Shown piece after piece: positions 41,146 through 47,257 of a DNA stretch of 52,400 bases (its first letter is position 1; each line of letters begins with the position of its first letter). Source of the stretch: a virus. Below the pieces are notes generated by a model. The model saw only the letters and a program-made list of their open reading frames with translations. It searched no databases and was not told where the DNA came from. The stretch lies in the IMG/VR virus record IMGVR_UViG_3300019360_000102, positions 1 through 52,400 of that record, one strand, 5' to 3'. The translations under genes and the position numbers were made by a program.

Positions 41146-41379
41146 TTACTTGACAGCTGCGGGACACGTGTGCTTTGTCGAGTTGAGAGGTTTGTGAATG
41201 AAGTGCCGGGCGGTGCAGGACATGCACTCGTATCCAGTCTCGATGGTGTTTACCTTCGGGTCGAATCCGACCATATACTGCCCCATGAAGCGCCACTCCG
41301 GCTTCTCTCCACAGGCAGGGCAGACTTCGGGGGCTGGCGGGACGCCAAAGGGGTGGTACGGCGGAGTTGGTTCGCTCAT
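41146..41379 (-). CDS. Small zinc-ribbon protein, 77 aa
   Basis: Two Cys pairs (EVCPACGEKP and YECMSCTARHF) form a zinc ribbon. The start has a Pro-rich lead (MSEPTPPYHPFGVPPAP). The ATG overlaps the upstream stop (ATGA). The role is unknown; small zinc ribbons in phages often bind nucleic acid or host proteins. Bases 41081-41145 show no gene. Confidence 0.6.
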   Translation of the reverse strand: MSEPTPPYHPFGVPPAPEVCPACGEKPEWRFMGQYMVGFDPKVNTIETGYECMSCTARHFIHKPLNSTKHTCPAAVK

Positions 41380-41807
41380 ACGGTATTAACTTTCCGAAAA
41401 GCAGCTTCGCCGTTGCTGAACGTACCGATTTTCAACACCGAGCCGTCGGGGAAGGATTTATGGATCAGCTCTTGAAACCCGGCGACCAGATTCTCACACC
41501 AGGCTTTGGACATCTCCGGGTGTCTATTGGGGTATTCGTCGAACGGGACGAGTGACACGGCCACTAGCCCGTAGTACTCGCTGACGGTGACGAAGCCGTG
41601 ACGGTTTTCAAGTATGACGCGACACTCACAATCGACCCAGCGTTCCTGGTTAGGCACGCTGAAGGATTTGTATCTGCCCTGGATAACCTGCGCCAGGTCT
41701 TCTGTGAAGTCATCCCAGGCAAGCTCATGGTCGTCGTGAACGTCGGGTTGGTAGATGAGGTACACGTCAGCGACGGAACCTCGGGGAATCATTACGGAAC
41801 GGCCCAT
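41376..41807 (-). CDS. Hypothetical acidic protein, 143 aa
   Basis: I start it at the ATG at 41805-41807 because an earlier ATG (41828) lies inside a terminator hairpin. The protein has an alternating helix/strand pattern (DVYLIYQPDVHDDHELAWDD, ERWVDCECRVILENRHG, YGLVAVSLVPFDEYP) and a helical C terminus (WCENLVAGFQELIHKSFPDG). No recognised family. ATGA overlap with the zinc-ribbon gene. Confidence 0.5.
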   Translation of the reverse strand: MGRSVMIPRGSVADVYLIYQPDVHDDHELAWDDFTEDLAQVIQGRYKSFSVPNQERWVDCECRVILENRHGFVTVSEYYGLVAVSLVPFDEYPNRHPEMSKAWCENLVAGFQELIHKSFPDGSVLKIGTFSNGEAAFRKVNTV

Positions 41808-41820
41808 ATAGAAAAGGAAA

Positions 41821-41838
41821 AGCCCCATTGCTGGGGCT
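41821..41838 (-). terminator. Intrinsic terminator
   Basis: AGCCCC pairs with GGGGCT around ATTGCT. On the minus strand TTTCCTTTTCTATATG follows. It ends the unit that contains the motor cassette and the DUF4406-like gene. Transcription of the next gene (41807) would have to start here or read through. Confidence 0.7.
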
Positions 41839-41894
41839 GACTGATCCGAACTGGTGCGCCTTTCGGCGTTACGGATACTGTTGAATAAAGCGCG

Positions 41895-42290
41895 CTACTT
41901 CACGATCTGCTTCAAACAGAACGCAACCTGGTGTTCAGCCAATCCGTAGAACTTGCCTAGCTCGTAGATGTCGGTGAAACAGGGAATGCCGCGCTCCTTG
42001 GCCCGACTAAATTCTTCACGGGTGCCGGAGCTGCGTTCCCAATCTGGAGTCAAGAAAACCGCGTCACAGACATGCAACATAGACAGATCGCCATTAAGCC
42101 AGACTTGATCAGGAAGGGAGTCCTGAAAATGAGCAGTATTGGCGTGAGGACATACCGCGGCCAGCCCGGGATATGCGATTGCGAGCGACCAGACCTGAAG
42201 GGCGGCACGTTCGGCATTACGCACGTTTTCCGCAACCGCAAAGTGTGATTTGCCCCGAAAGGGGCCGGCAATATAGACGAGACCGTTCAT
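41895..42290 (-). CDS. DUF4406 / nucleoside 2-deoxyribosyltransferase-like enzyme
   Basis: 131 residues from the ATG at 42288-42290; the longer frame covers the low-complexity end of the upstream gene. MNGLVYIAGPFRGK is the signature N terminus (YIAGP-x-G). ENVRNAERAAL, VCPHANTAHF and CDAVFLTPDWERSSGTREEF (SGT..E..RA) follow, as in the Rossmann-like DUF4406/deoxyribosyltransferase superfamily that handles nucleotides or nucleotide sugars. In phages these occur in nucleotide metabolism or defence contexts. The exact reaction is not visible. Confidence 0.8.
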   Translation of the reverse strand: MNGLVYIAGPFRGKSHFAVAENVRNAERAALQVWSLAIAYPGLAAVCPHANTAHFQDSLPDQVWLNGDLSMLHVCDAVFLTPDWERSSGTREEFSRAKERGIPCFTDIYELGKFYGLAEHQVAFCLKQIVK

Positions 42291-42294
42291 GAGT

Positions 42295-42906
42295 CTATGG
42301 AGTTTCCTTCCGCCTGAAGTAACTGGGCGGAAGTACGTGAAATACCCAAGGTACCCCAAGGCTGTCGGATCCGCCCTTATCGCCTCGGTCGCCCTTATCG
42401 CCGCGGCCGTTACCTTGAGTACCCTTACCGCCGTTGCCATTCCGGTTGCCCTGATCCTTACCGTTACCTTCGCCCTTGGTGAGTTTGCCGGTAACGGTCT
42501 GTCCGTTGTTGAGCTGACTCATTACAGCCTGCAGCTGCTCATGCAACTCACGGCTGTACGGTAGCTTGAACAAGCGGGGCTCCGGGTGAGCGGCGTTATA
42601 GCCGAACGTATGCAGGAAAAGATTGTGGCGTGTGGGAGGATGTTCGATCAGGATGTAGATACCGCCGGGCGACCCGATAGAAGGGCTTGGCTCTTTAATC
42701 ACGATATGCCTAATCGTAATAACCGTGGGCATATTCTTGTGCGCTGCCCACCCCATAATGGAATCTAGCGACAAGGACATAGCGACGCAGAATCCGAAGA
42801 ACCCGGCGATGATGCCGGTCCGGACCCAAATGTGCTTGGTGTCTCGAATGACCCAGAATACAGCCGCGAACAGGAGCAGCAAGAAAATAGGGAACGCAAT
42901 CAGCAT
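42295..42906 (-). CDS. Membrane protein with Gly-rich C-terminal tail, 203 aa
   Basis: Two N-terminal membrane helices (LIAFPIFLLLLFAAVFWVI; TGIIAGFFGFCVAMSLSL) precede a soluble domain (TVITIRHIVIKEPSPS, YILIEHPPTRHNLFLHTFGY) and a Gly/Asn/Asp/Lys-rich low-complexity tail (GDKGDRGDKGGSD). It abuts the TolR-like gene (3-base gap), so I treat it as the third member of that cassette. No family recognised; it could be a membrane partner or cap of the motor. Confidence 0.55.
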   Translation of the reverse strand: MLIAFPIFLLLLFAAVFWVIRDTKHIWVRTGIIAGFFGFCVAMSLSLDSIMGWAAHKNMPTVITIRHIVIKEPSPSIGSPGGIYILIEHPPTRHNLFLHTFGYNAAHPEPRLFKLPYSRELHEQLQAVMSQLNNGQTVTGKLTKGEGNGKDQGNRNGNGGKGTQGNGRGDKGDRGDKGGSDSLGVPWVFHVLPPSYFRRKETP

Positions 42907-42909
42907 AGA

Positions 42910-43521
42910 TCAATATGGTGATTCGCCATCCTGGTGCTGGCCGTCATTGAGGATACGGGCAGGCAGCCGATTGATGTCGGCGATGGTGACGTGGTTGTTC
43001 TGATTGGCGAGCGTAAACCGAAAGAAAGTAATTTCTTCTCCAGTGCGAGTGAACTCGTGTTCCTCGGATGCCGGCATCGCGTAGGGTTTGATCTTGATGA
43101 GCCTTACCTTGGCCTTCAGCGGAGTGGGCGTCTTGTTCATATTGTACGAATGCACGTTGACGACGAACTCCCCGGGGACGAAGCCACGCACCGTTGCGAT
43201 CTCCTCGTTGACCGGATTGACCACCTTACCTTCGGCGTTGACCTCGGTACGTCGGGCGCCAAGGCAATCGCGGTTAAGGCTGCAGAGACTTCCGTCGCCA
43301 CCTTCGCGGCTGGAGAAGCCGATGCGACGACCCTGGGGATCTTGAATCCACAGGTCCAGATCTGCATCGCCCTCCCAGGTCAACACGATCTCGTAGATCG
43401 CGTTCGGCTTGTAGGCTGATTCCGTCGGGGTGGTGTGACGGATCAGGCTGGCGATCACCACGAATACCATCAAGAAGCAGAACAGCGCGTCCAGGTAGGA
43501 CGTTGCGTATTTATTGTTCAT
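42910..43521 (-). CDS. TolR/ExbD-like protein with YfaP-like periplasmic domain
   Basis: 203 residues. The N terminus (ATSYLDALFCFLMVFVVI) matches the ExbD/TolR/MotB transmembrane helix, with Asp 11 at the position of the ion-binding aspartate (cf. FIDVMLVLLIIFMV). The C-terminal domain (WEGDADLDLWIQDPQG, FSSREGGDG, RDCLGARRTEV, FVPGEFVVNVHSYN) resembles the YfaP/DUF2135 beta-sandwich (D-DLD-W/H-DP-G) rather than the usual ExbD domain. It overlaps the TolQ-like gene by 11 bases, as expected for an obligate pair. I infer an ion-driven membrane motor subunit with a ligand-binding periplasmic end. Confidence 0.7.
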   Translation of the reverse strand: MNNKYATSYLDALFCFLMVFVVIASLIRHTTPTESAYKPNAIYEIVLTWEGDADLDLWIQDPQGRRIGFSSREGGDGSLCSLNRDCLGARRTEVNAEGKVVNPVNEEIATVRGFVPGEFVVNVHSYNMNKTPTPLKAKVRLIKIKPYAMPASEEHEFTRTGEEITFFRFTLANQNNHVTIADINRLPARILNDGQHQDGESPY

Positions 43522-44002
43522 GGTTGGTGTGCAACAGAATATGGCGTTGCAGTGTAAGCGGAATAGCTGCGCTCATGCCAACCACGGTCGTGTAAAGTGC
43601 GGTACAGCAACCGGAGTACAGCTGCTTCACGATCATGCTCACGTCGGGCGCGCTTGTTTGCGTACCGAGGGCCTTGTCCATCATGATGCAGAATCCGATC
43701 AGGGTGCCGAGCAAGCCTAGACCCATAAAGGTCTGCGCCGCGTACTCGATGTGCTCCATACGCTGTGCGAGCCAGTCAAAACGACCGGATCTACAAGCTT
43801 CGCGGAAGCCCCGGCGATCAAACTGACGGGCAACCCAGAGCAGGTAAACTGACACCGGGAGATAGGTCGCCATGATGGTCACGCAGATGTATGACGCATC
43901 ATTCTTGATGATCTTTGTGAAAAGCCCCTGGGTGCCGGCAAGAACACATGCGGTCATCACGACAGCCCAGACGATGAAGCACTTTAGGAAGTTAGATTTC
44001 AT
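43511..44002 (-). CDS. TolQ/ExbB/MotA-like ion channel protein
   Basis: 163 residues from the ATG at 44000-44002. The family signature is visible: FMGLGLLGTLIGFCIMM (92-108; cf. GLLGTVIG) and CTALYTTVVGMSAAIPLTL (133-151; cf. AL.TT..GL..AIP). Thr 100 and Thr 138-139 occupy the conserved channel positions. Two further membrane helices lie at about 8-25 and 37-57. A cytoplasmic helical part (ARQFDRRGFREACRSG) lies between. The family forms proton or sodium channels that drive a partner protein (TolR, ExbD, MotB, ZorB). The protein is shorter than TolQ. Confidence 0.8.
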   Translation of the reverse strand: MKSNFLKCFIVWAVVMTACVLAGTQGLFTKIIKNDASYICVTIMATYLPVSVYLLWVARQFDRRGFREACRSGRFDWLAQRMEHIEYAAQTFMGLGLLGTLIGFCIMMDKALGTQTSAPDVSMIVKQLYSGCCTALYTTVVGMSAAIPLTLQRHILLHTNHEQ

Positions 44003-44055
44003 TTCAATATAAGAGGTCTCACACAGAAGCGCCACTGTCAAACCCCGGCCTGCAG

Positions 44056-44760
44056 TTAGTCGGGTATGCCCAGTGTCTTACCGTGAAGGTCCTCGGGACT
44101 TAGCCAGCGATAGACGCCCTTCTTCCTGTCCTTGAAGCGTTGGTATATCTTCCCGTCCGAGCCGATCTTGGTGCCCCAGGCCGCACGGGTGTCGACGCCG
44201 GCCCTAGAAGATTCTGGTCCAGAGATCACGTCGATGAACCCAAAGCTACTCGGATGAAGTGCTTGTGCTTCTTGCGATATAGACTCCTCGCTGGGTAGCC
44301 CGCCAGGCCCCATTTGGGTGATCCGGCGGGACTGCTCTACCAAGTGCATCGGGTTGATTTCTTCGAGCGGACTTGAAAGTGGGTTACCGATCAGCAACCC
44401 GGTGGCATAACCGTCGAAGTGGCTTGGCTGAAGAGCTTTGAGATTACGCATCCGCGAAAGTCGCCTCATGGCATTTAGTCGCAACTTGCCGGCGTCCAGA
44501 TCGACACGCTCAGCCATGAGCTTATCGGGACCCAAAATGGTGCGGTACATGAGTGCGTCCCGCTCGTCCGGGTCGGCCTCGCCGCGGTTGACCGCGATAA
44601 GCTTGCGGGTTGCATGCAGGATGGTGTCAATATCTACGGATACATCCGTAGGGTCATGCGCCAACTGCTTCATCGGCTTCGGGAGGGCCGATGACTGTTT
44701 CACCGCGGGTTCCTCTTTGAGGCCGAGGGCCGTGATGAGCTTCTGTCGAAGCTTGTCCAT
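44056..44760 (-). CDS. rpoB-like: RNA polymerase beta middle fragment
   Basis: 234 residues. Residues 136-156 (NPMHLVEQSRRITQMGPGGL) match the beta segment [20 protein letters not shown]. Residues 169-191 (HPSSFGFIDVISGPESSRAG) match [20 protein letters not shown] of the fork and rifampicin region. Residues 205-226 (IYQRFK..GVYRWLSPEDL) match the following strand and YLSA-E element. Residues 64-82 (DPDERDALMYRTILGPDKLM) match DDIDHLGNRRIRSVGEM. It fits exactly between beta-N (47255-48910) and beta-C (30842-32809). Several rifampicin-contact residues differ, so rifampicin resistance is expected. The N-terminal 40 residues are variable. Confidence 0.85.
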   Translation of the reverse strand: MDKLRQKLITALGLKEEPAVKQSSALPKPMKQLAHDPTDVSVDIDTILHATRKLIAVNRGEADPDERDALMYRTILGPDKLMAERVDLDAGKLRLNAMRRLSRMRNLKALQPSHFDGYATGLLIGNPLSSPLEEINPMHLVEQSRRITQMGPGGLPSEESISQEAQALHPSSFGFIDVISGPESSRAGVDTRAAWGTKIGSDGKIYQRFKDRKKGVYRWLSPEDLHGKTLGIPD

Positions 44761-45296
44761 TACAGCGCGGTAGAAGGTCCGCGTGCTGCATTCATCCGCG
44801 CCTGGTTACCCCAGGATTCCCAAAATCCTCCCGGATAATTCCACCATCTTGGAAATTGTCGCTTGAAGTCCTCATAACCTTTACCAGAGTGCCGCTGTAT
44901 CGATTTAGACCAAGCCCCGCGGGCGTCGAAGGGATTGATGTCACGGCCCAATTGGCCAATACTTCGGCCAGCGCCCTGCCAGTTACCCTGGATTACATTG
45001 CCTAGTGCGTCAACGGCAGATCCGGCGGCACCGGTAATACCGCTCTCGCGGCCAGTCCCTTTACCGCCAGCGCTGACGAGACCTAGCAGGGGAGAGAGCA
45101 CAGTACGCGCAGCCCCGCCGAGTGTGCCGCCAACTGCTCCCATGAATGAAGGTTTGACGCCGGGGGAGAACTGCCGCTCGCCAGTCAAGTAATGCGTTAT
45201 GCCCGCCGGCTGCTGGGCTGCTGGCCTAATGGCCGGCACGCCCATGTCGGGGACGTTGATTACGTTGGCCAGCTTGAGCATCTGAGAACTGCGCAT
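44760..45296 (-). CDS. Gly-rich protein with MRSSQMLKLA N-terminal motif, 178 aa
   Basis: It starts with MRSSQMLKLANVINVP, one of four occurrences of an M-(K/R)-x-S-x-x-x-K-x-A motif in the window. A Gly/Ala-rich hydrophobic centre follows (FMGAVGGTLGGAARTVLSPL) and then an aromatic basic C terminus (DFKRQFPRWWNYPGGFWESW). Possibly a virion or membrane-interacting protein. The stop overlaps the ATG of the beta-middle gene (TAATG). Confidence 0.5.
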   Translation of the reverse strand: MRSSQMLKLANVINVPDMGVPAIRPAAQQPAGITHYLTGERQFSPGVKPSFMGAVGGTLGGAARTVLSPLLGLVSAGGKGTGRESGITGAAGSAVDALGNVIQGNWQGAGRSIGQLGRDINPFDARGAWSKSIQRHSGKGYEDFKRQFPRWWNYPGGFWESWGNQARMNAARGPSTAL

Positions 45297-45318
45297 GTCA
45301 AGAGTTTAACTCAGCCGT

Positions 45319-45807
45319 TTATGAGTTTCCAGCGGAATTCTCACGCACGTTTTGTAGTGCATGTACCTTTCTTGCACGATACAAGACAGGCTTCCTGCCG
45401 ACATGTACCTTTCTTGCATGATACAAGACAGGTTTTCTGCTGAATCGCCTGGTATCCACTAGGTACTGCAGCCACGTAGAAAGCCTAAGATACGGTCGCC
45501 AGAACCAATACGGTCTGCGGGTCATACAGGCGACATTATTCATGCCGAGCAGGTTGAAGTGATAAGCGCGTGTCGCCTGGTGCCCACCCGTACAGTCGGG
45601 GAAGCAGCCAAATACCAGCATGCCGCGTATGCCACACCAGGAGTCCGATGTGGTCAGGCCGGCCGCAAACAAGACGGTCCGAGATGCTTCGGAGTCGGGG
45701 TACATGCGGTTAGACCGATAAAGGTAGATCGCCTTGCTAGAGGCGTTGACCCACCGCGTAGACACGAAGAACCTAATGCGTAGCAATGATTTGAGATACT
45801 CGATCAT
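45319..45807 (-). CDS. Basic protein with a tandem 14-residue repeat, 162 aa
   Basis: The start is taken at the ATG at 45805-45807 (MIEYLKSLLRIRFFVSTRW). The protein is Arg- and aromatic-rich (RRPYWFWRPYLRLSTWLQYL) and ends with two tandem units (RKPVLYHARKVH, RKPVLYRARKVH). The unit corresponds to a 42-base DNA repeat. Not recognised; the reading frame could be partly incidental because the repeat region might be a regulatory DNA element. Confidence 0.4.
   Translation of the reverse strand: MIEYLKSLLRIRFFVSTRWVNASSKAIYLYRSNRMYPDSEASRTVLFAAGLTTSDSWCGIRGMLVFGCFPDCTGGHQATRAYHFNLLGMNNVACMTRRPYWFWRPYLRLSTWLQYLVDTRRFSRKPVLYHARKVHVGRKPVLYRARKVHALQNVRENSAGNS
45359..45440. repeat. Two tandem 40-base repeats with 42-base period
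   Basis: 45359-45398 and 45401-45440 are identical at 36 of 40 positions. Each contains the inverted repeat TCTTG..CAAGA around 7 bases. The period of 42 bases keeps the reading frame of the gene that covers it. Confidence 0.75.
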
Positions 45808-46276
45808 GGAAAGGATATTGGATGGTGACCACCGGGGACTTCGGGCGATCAAGCTTGGCTAATCCCATCTCCATAAGCCATCGGATGTTGTCCAGGCATC
45901 GGGCATGGGTACGGGCGAACTCTCGGCCGAGGACATGTATCGGCTCGCCGCCCGGTTGGCTGTATACGCTGGCGACCGCCGTTGTGTCGGCCATAGCAAA
46001 GCAGTGAACCGCCGTACCGTTCTGGAACGACATGGTGGCGAACTTTAGCCACTGATCGGGTAAGGTCACAACCCCAGTTTCCTCGCGAAACTCGCGCGTC
46101 ATGGCATCGATCGGAGACTCGCCGACCTTAGTGTGCCCGCCGACACCGTTAAAGCGATCTTGTTGCCAGTCTGGGCGCTGCTTTTCAATCAGTACGACGA
46201 ATCTGTTACGTACTTCCGGACCCTCGAAACAGAATCCGAGAACGTACTCTTTGTCATTGTCGGGAATGTCAGACAT
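45773..46276 (-). CDS. Nudix hydrolase
   Basis: 167 residues with a complete Nudix box at 46-69: GGHTKVGESPIDAMTREF followed by REETGV, i.e. G-x5-E-x7-R-E-U-x-E-E-x-G-U. The family cleaves nucleoside diphosphates linked to another moiety (NTPs, ADP-ribose, NADH, capped RNA). The N-terminal strand (YVLGFCFEG, RFVVLIEKQRPDWQQDRFNG) is typical of the fold. The substrate cannot be read. The gap 46277-46361 upstream contains a small inverted repeat (CGGTAT/ATACCG) but no gene. Confidence 0.9.
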   Translation of the reverse strand: MSDIPDNDKEYVLGFCFEGPEVRNRFVVLIEKQRPDWQQDRFNGVGGHTKVGESPIDAMTREFREETGVVTLPDQWLKFATMSFQNGTAVHCFAMADTTAVASVYSQPGGEPIHVLGREFARTHARCLDNIRWLMEMGLAKLDRPKSPVVTIQYPFHDRVSQIIATH

Positions 46277-46361
46277 TGTAGTAAATAAGGTATGGTTTAA
46301 CGGACACTATGAGGAATTTGATACCGGTATTGCTTATACCGCTGCGGATCCGAAGGAGTCG

Positions 46362-46712
46362 TTAGTGTGTAGGCGCTGGCTTCGGCTTGCGCATGAAGAA
46401 CTTCACGTTCTTGACCCAATTAGAATGCCCTACAGGATCGGCCGTGTATGGCACATAGCGGTTGGCCATGAACTGCGTGAACTCTCCGGGCTGGCCGGCC
46501 CGCTGCCATCGATTGAAGTTGTTCGATACGGACTGGGAGGCTAATAGCCTGGCATGCGCTGGGCTGTCTACCTTCTTGGAAAGAATACCGTATGGGGATT
46601 TGGCTTTGGGACCGCCCTCTACCCAGTAGATGGCATCGGTCATGCTGGTCAGTTGCTTGGGGTCGATCGGCTTGATCGACCCTGCCACTTTCAACATGTC
46701 CGAAAACTTCAC
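46362..46712 (-). CDS. Small phage protein with MKFSDMLKVA motif, 116 aa
   Basis: After the N-terminal motif MKFSDMLKVAG comes AIYWVEGGPKAKSPYGIL, then ARLLASQSVSNNFNRW, FTQFMANRYVPYTAD and SNWVKNVKFFM. The VEGG..PYGI, NN..RW, NRY and NW..NV blocks look like a conserved phage family that I have the impression of having seen without function. A lysozyme-like role for the Glu is conceivable but unproven. ATGA-type overlap with the YiiX-like gene. Confidence 0.5.
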   Translation of the reverse strand: MKFSDMLKVAGSIKPIDPKQLTSMTDAIYWVEGGPKAKSPYGILSKKVDSPAHARLLASQSVSNNFNRWQRAGQPGEFTQFMANRYVPYTADPVGHSNWVKNVKFFMRKPKPAPTH

Positions 46713-47161
46713 CTAGCTACTGTAACCAGCGGTGAGTAGAAGAGCAAGCCCGGATAGACTTTGTACGACTCAACCCTCGTGAGCACTTGAACGCCAACAG
46801 CCTTTAGCCCAGCATGGCAGAATTCAGAGCAAAACCAGCGATCATCAGCATCAGGTTTATTACGTGTCAAAAAAGACAAGATGCTAGGCCAGTCATATTT
46901 GGCGCCGACCTTGGCCTCGGCCCAGGCAAAGAGCCTGAACCATTGATCCGAGGTCATCGATGGAATACTGCAGACCGTGATACCTTCCCAAGACTTCACG
47001 TAGGTTTGCTGTACGCCGCGCCCCGGGTAGGACTCGATGATCGTTCGGTTGTCAGGGTAGAGGAAGGCGCAATGCGCGAAGGCTGAGCGAGTGTACCATC
47101 GCACGAATCCGCCCTGGAGTCCGTGCCCCCGCATCAGAAGAAGTTTGCCACCTTCTTTCAT
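46709..47161 (-). CDS. YiiX-like permuted NlpC/P60 papain-fold protein
   Basis: 150 residues from the ATG at 47159-47161, overlapping the previous stop (ATGA). The order is GHGLQGGFVRWYTRSAFAHC with His 30, then YPD..TIIESYPGRGV (Glu 43), and later DDRWFCSEFCHAGL with Cys 111. His before Cys is the circularly permuted papain-like (YiiX/LRAT-type) arrangement. Members cleave peptide or amide bonds or act on lipids. A role in cell-wall or membrane degradation during infection is inferred. Confidence 0.65.
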   Translation of the reverse strand: MKEGGKLLLMRGHGLQGGFVRWYTRSAFAHCAFLYPDNRTIIESYPGRGVQQTYVKSWEGITVCSIPSMTSDQWFRLFAWAEAKVGAKYDWPSILSFLTRNKPDADDRWFCSEFCHAGLKAVGVQVLTRVESYKVYPGLLFYSPLVTVAR

Positions 47162-47257
47162 AGCTTCCACAGTTTGACATCATGGTCCGGGTGAAGCCAG
47201 GAAAATTTGGGATAATCGGGCAGGATATGACGAAGGAGGATCCTTGGCTGACGCTCA
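47158..47257 (-). CDS. Possible small gene with unclear start
   Basis: A frame ends with TGA at 47158-47160, overlapping the YiiX-like ATG (ATGA), and its last residues (RILLRHILPDYPKFSW, LHPDHDVKLWKL) look like real protein. The only canonical-type start is a TTG at 47421 far inside the 3' end of the beta-N gene. The first convincing residues begin where the beta-N frame ends (47255). Initiation at a rare codon, or frameshifting from the beta-N gene, would explain it. Confidence 0.3.
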
